Shown here piece by piece: positions 33,597 through 37,669 of a stretch of DNA of 37,669 bases; the stretch's first letter is position 1, and each line of letters begins with the position of its first letter. The stretch is from NCBI GenBank assembly GCA_003696975.1, contig RFGT01000145.1, forward strand, positions 1 to 37,669. Reading direction: 5' to 3'. The notes under the pieces were generated by a model. The model was not told the origin of the DNA, did not search any database, and was given only the letters and a program-made list of their open reading frames with translations. This DNA is from Nitrospirota bacterium (GTDB lineage: Bacteria > Nitrospirota > Nitrospiria > Nitrospirales > UBA8639). The position numbers were made by a program, and so were the translations under genes.

Positions 33597-34745
33597 TCAG
33601 GTGAGTCGGTCAACCATTGTTCTGAGCCGCTGGCAGGTCTCGCGGATGGCATGAGGCTCCCGCAGTAGCGCGCTTCCCACGATAATAATGATCTGGTTGT
33701 GGAACAAGGCTGCGATTTCGTTAATTTTGTCCTCCTGAATCTGCCCGCCGATGGCGAGCAGCAGCGGTTTGATCGATGGTAAATCCCGCCCGCTTTCATA
33801 AGCGGCCAACACGTAATCGTCCTGTCCTAGAAGAGGAGAGTCCAGATCGTGATAGGGGAGAATGCTTATGTCTGCCCCGGCCAGGCGTGGAAGAAGACCG
33901 AGAAGAATCGAGGGAGCGATGCCTGATGAGCGATGGACGAAGAAACTTCCAAGTCCGGCAGGATGCATCATGATCGGAAGGCGCACATGATGATGACTGG
34001 CCACGATCTGAATTGCATCAAAGCCTGTCAATCCCGCACAGATCAGCACCCCACCTGCGCCTGCGGCCCTTGCGAAGGTTGCCCGATCAATGAGGAGAGT
34101 GTTAGGACCGGTAATATTCGGGATGTAAAGAGTATGTCCACCGGTTTGCTGGTTCGCCCGGGCTACGGCTTCCGTACAGTGGGTGACCCGCTCCTCAAAG
34201 CGGCAAAACGGCTGGTTCATCAATCCTTGATCATCTTTGATGAGGTCCAATCCACCTAGTGCGTAGGTATAGGCGAGAGTGGCCAGCTCACGGATACTGA
34301 GTCCCAGAGGTTTTAAGACTCCGCAAAGAAGAGGGCGAGTTGGCGCGAGGCACTGAGCCCGAATGGCCTGTGCACCGAATTGAGGTCCATCGAACATTTC
34401 TAGAAGAAGGGGTGAGGGTTCAAGCCCACGAAGCTGAAGATGGGGATGTAGGCTGGCCATCCCAAACAGGACATTGAGAAATTGGGGAAATTCGTTCCCA
34501 AGCAACTCGGAGGCAAAGCTAATGGTGACCACGTACCCCTCGGATTCATCCGGTTGGATTGACTCCACCCGGCCGATGATCTGTTCACGAAGACAGGGCT
34601 CGACGAGCAATTCCTTAGGCAGTTCCACGGTTTGCTCAAGGCACAATTGCTCGGCCTGCTGTCGAGCGTCGGCTTCCGTTCCGCGAATCCAATAGTGGAC
34701 ATGAAACCGATCACCTGAAAAGGATGCAGTTGATACAGGACTCAT
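33597..34745 (-). CDS. RuBisCO-like protein (form IV)
   Basis: A 382-residue homologue of the RuBisCO large subunit. The barrel segment GGLDLIKDDQGLMNQPF matches the carbamylation loop: Lys170 and the two Asp are kept, but the position of the metal-binding Glu is Gln173. The strand with catalytic Lys reads GVLKPLGLS, one residue shorter than KPKLGLS, so the second lysine is missing. His261 (MMHPAGLG) is in place of the active-site His region. The loop-6 GxVxGKxEG motif is absent, and the SGG motif reads IGG. Carboxylase activity is therefore not expected; known form IV proteins work in sulfur metabolism or as isomerases. The ATG at 34745 has GGGAG six bases before it. The substrate is unknown. 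Confidence 0.9.
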   Translation of the reverse strand: MSPVSTASFSGDRFHVHYWIRGTEADARQQAEQLCLEQTVELPKELLVEPCLREQIIGRVESIQPDESEGYVVTISFASELLGNEFPQFLNVLFGMASLHPHLQLRGLEPSPLLLEMFDGPQFGAQAIRAQCLAPTRPLLCGVLKPLGLSIRELATLAYTYALGGLDLIKDDQGLMNQPFCRFEERVTHCTEAVARANQQTGGHTLYIPNITGPNTLLIDRATFARAAGAGGVLICAGLTGFDAIQIVASHHHVRLPIMMHPAGLGSFFVHRSSGIAPSILLGLLPRLAGADISILPYHDLDSPLLGQDDYVLAAYESGRDLPSIKPLLLAIGGQIQEDKINEIAALFHNQIIIIVGSALLREPHAIRETCQRLRTMVDRLT

Positions 34746-35017
34746 CACGGGCTCCCTCAGAGCAGAATGAAGGCCTGTGGGTTATGTCAGCCCAACTATA
34801 GCCCGATTTCGAGACCGATGTCACAGATAACAAGGATGACTGTAAGAAAGGAAGGGCGGTATCTAGGAAGATTTCTTGGAAAGTGCCGATAACCAAACCG
34901 AAACCCCTGAAGTGAGGAACCAAAGGGGTCCCAAAAGTTGAGCGTTTTTCTGGAAATCTGGGGAACGAGTTGTTTGACCCTTTGAGGGGACCGGGCAGAA
35001 AGAGCTGGAAGGACTGG

Positions 35018-35401
35018 ATGAACATGGTTCTTTCGAGTACCAAGTTGAATCATCATGGAGAACCGGTCAAGGACGCTGTGATGCTGAGGCTTTGGCCTCG
35101 AGTTGCGAGAATGGTCGTCGTTAGTCTTCTCGTGATGGGGTTTTTGTTCAGTTGTGTCAGGATGGAGGGAGGGAGTGCCCCTGTGCCAGGGTGGCATTCT
35201 CAGGCGGCGGCACAGGAAAATAGAGTGCATATGCCTATGGCAGAAGGGCGGCAAGGTCCTTCCTTGTCATTGGTTCCCCATTCTTCGCCCCAATCATCCC
35301 AGGCACTAGAAAGAGCCGATCAGAGACTTGATCGAAGAACCCAGAAAAAGTTGCTCTTGGTCTTGCTGCTGCTCGGTGCCGCTGCAGAGAAGCACCGGTA
35401 G
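35018..35401 (+). CDS. Small hypothetical protein with two hydrophobic segments
   Basis: A 127-residue protein with no recognised family. The ATG at 35018 has GGAAGG five bases before it. After about 30 polar residues there is a hydrophobic segment (ARMVVVSLLVMGFLFSC, about 30-47), which could be an anchor or a lipoprotein-like signal ending at Cys47. A Ser/Gln/Pro-rich region follows, and the C-terminus has KKLLLVLLLLGAAAEKHR. The gene lies between divergent and convergent minus-strand genes, ending two bases from the stop of the ATPase gene. Coding is likely but not certain, since it is short and shares no motif with its neighbours. Confidence 0.5.
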   Translation: MNMVLSSTKLNHHGEPVKDAVMLRLWPRVARMVVVSLLVMGFLFSCVRMEGGSAPVPGWHSQAAAQENRVHMPMAEGRQGPSLSLVPHSSPQSSQALERADQRLDRRTQKKLLLVLLLLGAAAEKHR

Positions 35402-35403
35402 CC

Positions 35404-37161
35404 TCATCGCTGCTGGCGCATGCGGACGCTCCGCAGCCGATTGAGTGCCGCAGCGATCTCCAATGGACGGGGTCGGGCAAAGTTACCCGGATGGTGGCCT
35501 GCGCGGTGGAAAGGATCGAGAAGGTCCAATCCTTCCTTGTCGAATAGCTGGTCGATGGCTCGGACGATCTCGCGGACAGGCTGTTTGTCATCCATGAATC
35601 GTTGCGCTGCCAGATGAATAGCACAACCAATGGCCCGGGTCTGGCTTATGTCCACAAGTTGTTCAACGGCATGGAGGTCAAGAGTTTCCTCGCCGAAAAG
35701 GATAAGATCGAGCGCCTTCGTGTCGATTTTCACCTCGCGCCGTCCTCGTGAGGGATCAATGCTTTCAGCCAGCGGAATGCGCGGGACGAGTGGAGGCATA
35801 GCAAAAGGAACCTCCCTCTGCCTATTCGTCCCCAGGGTTTTGGCAATATGGTGGGCCTCCTGGGTGACATCATGTGGGAGGTATTCACGCATCATGATCA
35901 CCGTGTCCGCGACGTCGAAATAATCGCCGCACCCTCCCATGACCAAGATAGTTGAAACGCCATAGGTCTGGTAGAGTTCCCGAACACGGTCGAGAAACGG
36001 CGTGATCGGCTCGTGCGCCTTGTTGACCAAGGCCTGCATGCGTGCATCCCGCACCATGAAATTGGTGGCCGAGGTATCCTCATCAAGCAAGAGAGCCGTG
36101 GCACCCACCTCCAAAGCTTCCAAAATCGAGGCCGCTTGACTAGTGCTACCGCTGGCATTATCCGTGCTGAATTGGGTGGTATCCTGTCCAAACGGCAGGT
36201 TTGTAATGAATCCGCTAATATCGACCCGTTCAATCCGGCGGCCATCCTCAGCCCGAATTTTCATTGCTTCTCGGGAAGTAACCACCCATTCCCGTCCATC
36301 GCCGGGAATATGAGGATACACACCTCGTTCCAATGCTCGAAGCAATGTGGATTTCCCGTGATAGCCGCCTCCTACAATGAGCGTGACCCCTTTGGGGATG
36401 CCCATGCCGGTGATCGTTGTGGTCCGGTGCCCCAGGTGGTCAATGGGATTGGGTAGAGAAAATGTCACCCGCAGGGAGTCTGGCGAGCGGAAGGGCTGGA
36501 CCTGGCCGCTTACAAGCGGCTTCTCAGAGGCCCCGCTGGCGCGAGGAAGAATGGCCCCGTCGCCCACAAAGGCGATCAGGCCCCGCTCATCGAGCTGGGA
36601 TCGAATGGCCTCCTGATTCTCAACACAGGAGACAAAGCGCTCGCCTTCGGCATAATCAAGCTGATTCCAGCACAGCCCCTGGTGGACGATCTGGGGCAGT
36701 TCTTGACAGAGCATGGCCTCGGCTTGCCGGCCCAAGATGGTGCGGCCTTGAGCAGGTAAGCCAACGTGCAGGCGCGCCTCAACCCACTGGTCGGTGATAA
36801 CTACCGCGGTACGCTCGAGAACCTCCTGCCCTCCCACGTCGATCGCTATCAGCCCGCTTTTTCCCATTCCGCGGTGACCGTGACTGATCTGGCGGATGGC
36901 CCGATGGACCGTGCGAGTGAGGAAGTCTTGGAGAGCAATGCGGCGGACCCTATTGGCGAATAAGCTGCTGGGAAGGCCAGCCACGGATTGGGGTACGCGC
37001 ACGCGGATTTTGGATGGCGAGGCGAATGGGTCCCCCTGCACGTGGTCAATGAATAATACAAAGCGTTCATGTCGGAACGCGCCTTCGATATCTTTGTATG
37101 CCTTGTAGCCTCGACCGTCGAGACGAGCGAGTGTATGACGCAACTGTTCAAAGGAAAGCAT
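35404..37161 (-). CDS. ABC-class predicted ATPase (PF09818 type)
   Basis: A soluble protein of 585 residues starting at the ATG at 37161, which has GAGGTGAG seven bases upstream on the minus strand. It resembles the uncharacterised ATPase family of the ABC class. Walker A is GGGYHGKS (264-271), a signature-like helix follows ASGSTSQAASILEALE (from about 336), and Walker B is ALLLDEDTSATNF (356-368). The N-terminus contains YKAYKDIEGAF and a DHVQGDPFASPS motif (39-50) typical of the family. There is no membrane domain. The function of the family is unknown. It is 42 bases downstream of an agmatine-deiminase-like gene on the same strand, so the two are probably co-transcribed. Confidence 0.88.
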   Translation of the reverse strand: MLSFEQLRHTLARLDGRGYKAYKDIEGAFRHERFVLFIDHVQGDPFASPSKIRVRVPQSVAGLPSSLFANRVRRIALQDFLTRTVHRAIRQISHGHRGMGKSGLIAIDVGGQEVLERTAVVITDQWVEARLHVGLPAQGRTILGRQAEAMLCQELPQIVHQGLCWNQLDYAEGERFVSCVENQEAIRSQLDERGLIAFVGDGAILPRASGASEKPLVSGQVQPFRSPDSLRVTFSLPNPIDHLGHRTTTITGMGIPKGVTLIVGGGYHGKSTLLRALERGVYPHIPGDGREWVVTSREAMKIRAEDGRRIERVDISGFITNLPFGQDTTQFSTDNASGSTSQAASILEALEVGATALLLDEDTSATNFMVRDARMQALVNKAHEPITPFLDRVRELYQTYGVSTILVMGGCGDYFDVADTVIMMREYLPHDVTQEAHHIAKTLGTNRQREVPFAMPPLVPRIPLAESIDPSRGRREVKIDTKALDLILFGEETLDLHAVEQLVDISQTRAIGCAIHLAAQRFMDDKQPVREIVRAIDQLFDKEGLDLLDPFHRAGHHPGNFARPRPLEIAAALNRLRSVRMRQQR

Positions 37162-37203
37162 CGTTCTCACCTCAAGGAGCAAAAACCACTAAATGAGTCT
37201 TCC

Positions 37204-37669
37204 TTACCGTGGAAGCGCAGGTTGTTGTTGAGTCAAGCAATGGAGCGTGCCGAATCCCCACACCACATCTCCTGCATGGATGCCCACGACTGTCCGATCG
37301 GGAAACAGCTCGCTCAAAATCCCCAGAGCCTCTCGATCGTGTGGATCATTGAACGTGGGAACGAGCACCACCGTGTTACCAATATAAAAATTGGCATAAC
37401 TGGCTGGCAAGCGATATCCGTCAAATACAAGAGGAGCGGGCATCGGCAAGGGGATGACTTCGAGACGAGAGCCATCTGCCAATCGCTGTCCTTCAAGTCG
37501 TTCCCGGTTCTCAGCCAACGGGCGATAGTTGACATCAGAGGGGTTTGACTCCTGGCACAGGACCACAGTGCAAGGTCCCACGAAACGGCAGACATCGTCG
37601 ATATGTCCATGGGTGTCATCGCCGGCAATACCCTGCCCCAACCATATGACATTTGTGATACCGAGAGCA
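37204..37669 (-). CDS. Agmatine deiminase (porphyromonas-type peptidyl-arginine deiminase family), C-terminal part
   Basis: The frame runs off the right end of the window, so the N-terminus is missing. The visible 154 residues contain VIWLGQGIAGDDTHGHIDDVCRF, with the GDDTHGHIDD motif that supplies a catalytic His and acidic residues. Later come LPASYANFYIGN and, at the end, GTLHCLTQQQPAL, whose Cys is the nucleophile in this family (usually GGGNIHCITQQ). The Gly-rich start of that motif reads GFG here instead of GGG. The family converts agmatine to N-carbamoylputrescine in polyamine synthesis. The gene precedes the ABC-class ATPase on the same strand. Confidence 0.88.
   Translation of the reverse strand, partial: ALGITNVIWLGQGIAGDDTHGHIDDVCRFVGPCTVVLCQESNPSDVNYRPLAENRERLEGQRLADGSRLEVIPLPMPAPLVFDGYRLPASYANFYIGNTVVLVPTFNDPHDREALGILSELFPDRTVVGIHAGDVVWGFGTLHCLTQQQPALPR

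Noticed and set aside
33597-34745. True RuBisCO for carbon fixation
   Set aside because: Several catalytic residues and loop 6 are missing, and no phosphoribulokinase or small subunit is nearby.

Overview
The window looks like chromosomal DNA of a Nitrospira-type bacterium (Nitrospirota), probably a nitrite oxidiser. This is an inference from the gene set. There are two secreted gamma-subunit-like proteins of the ethylbenzene dehydrogenase/NxrC heme-b family, a TorD-type molybdoenzyme chaperone, a NapG-like four-cluster ferredoxin, two multiheme cytochromes c, a hopanoid-type RND exporter and a RuBisCO-like protein. No ribosomal marker gene is present to confirm it. No rRNA, tRNA, CRISPR array, transposase or phage gene was recognised.

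Positions 1-11124 are mostly housekeeping on the + strand: the 3' end of a heptosyltransferase-like gene, argS, tgt, yajC, secD and secF, then a large multi-PAS sensor kinase whose stop codon overlaps the start of its sigma-54-dependent response regulator. A GC-rich hairpin and a convergent WD40 gene close this part.

Positions 11155-26919 are the most distinctive part. A WD40 propeller gene (- strand) is divergent from a cytoplasmic HExxH protein with two C-terminal CxxC pairs. Eleven + strand genes follow: NapG-like ferredoxin, TorD-like chaperone, NxrC-like protein 1, B12-type radical SAM enzyme, polytopic membrane protein, TPR protein, TatA, NHL propeller, NxrC-like protein 2, membrane-anchored PDZ protein, and two tandem pentaheme cytochromes c. 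This reads as a maturation, export and electron-transfer module for a periplasmic molybdenum enzyme such as nitrite oxidoreductase. The molybdopterin catalytic subunit (NxrA type) and its iron-sulfur beta subunit (NxrB type) are both absent from the window. A nine-base element, TTTGTAAGG, occurs in four leaders of this block. The first NxrC-like gene has a direct-repeat pair upstream and three stacked hairpins downstream.

Positions 26927-33596 hold ilvD (- strand), then an outer-membrane lipid group: an MlaC/HpnM-like periplasmic protein and an MlaA/VacJ lipoprotein on +, and a convergent HpnN-like RND exporter on -. Positions 33597-37669 hold a form IV RuBisCO-like protein (-), a small unknown membrane protein (+), a PF09818-type ABC-class ATPase (-), and the 3' part of an agmatine deiminase (-) cut by the window end.
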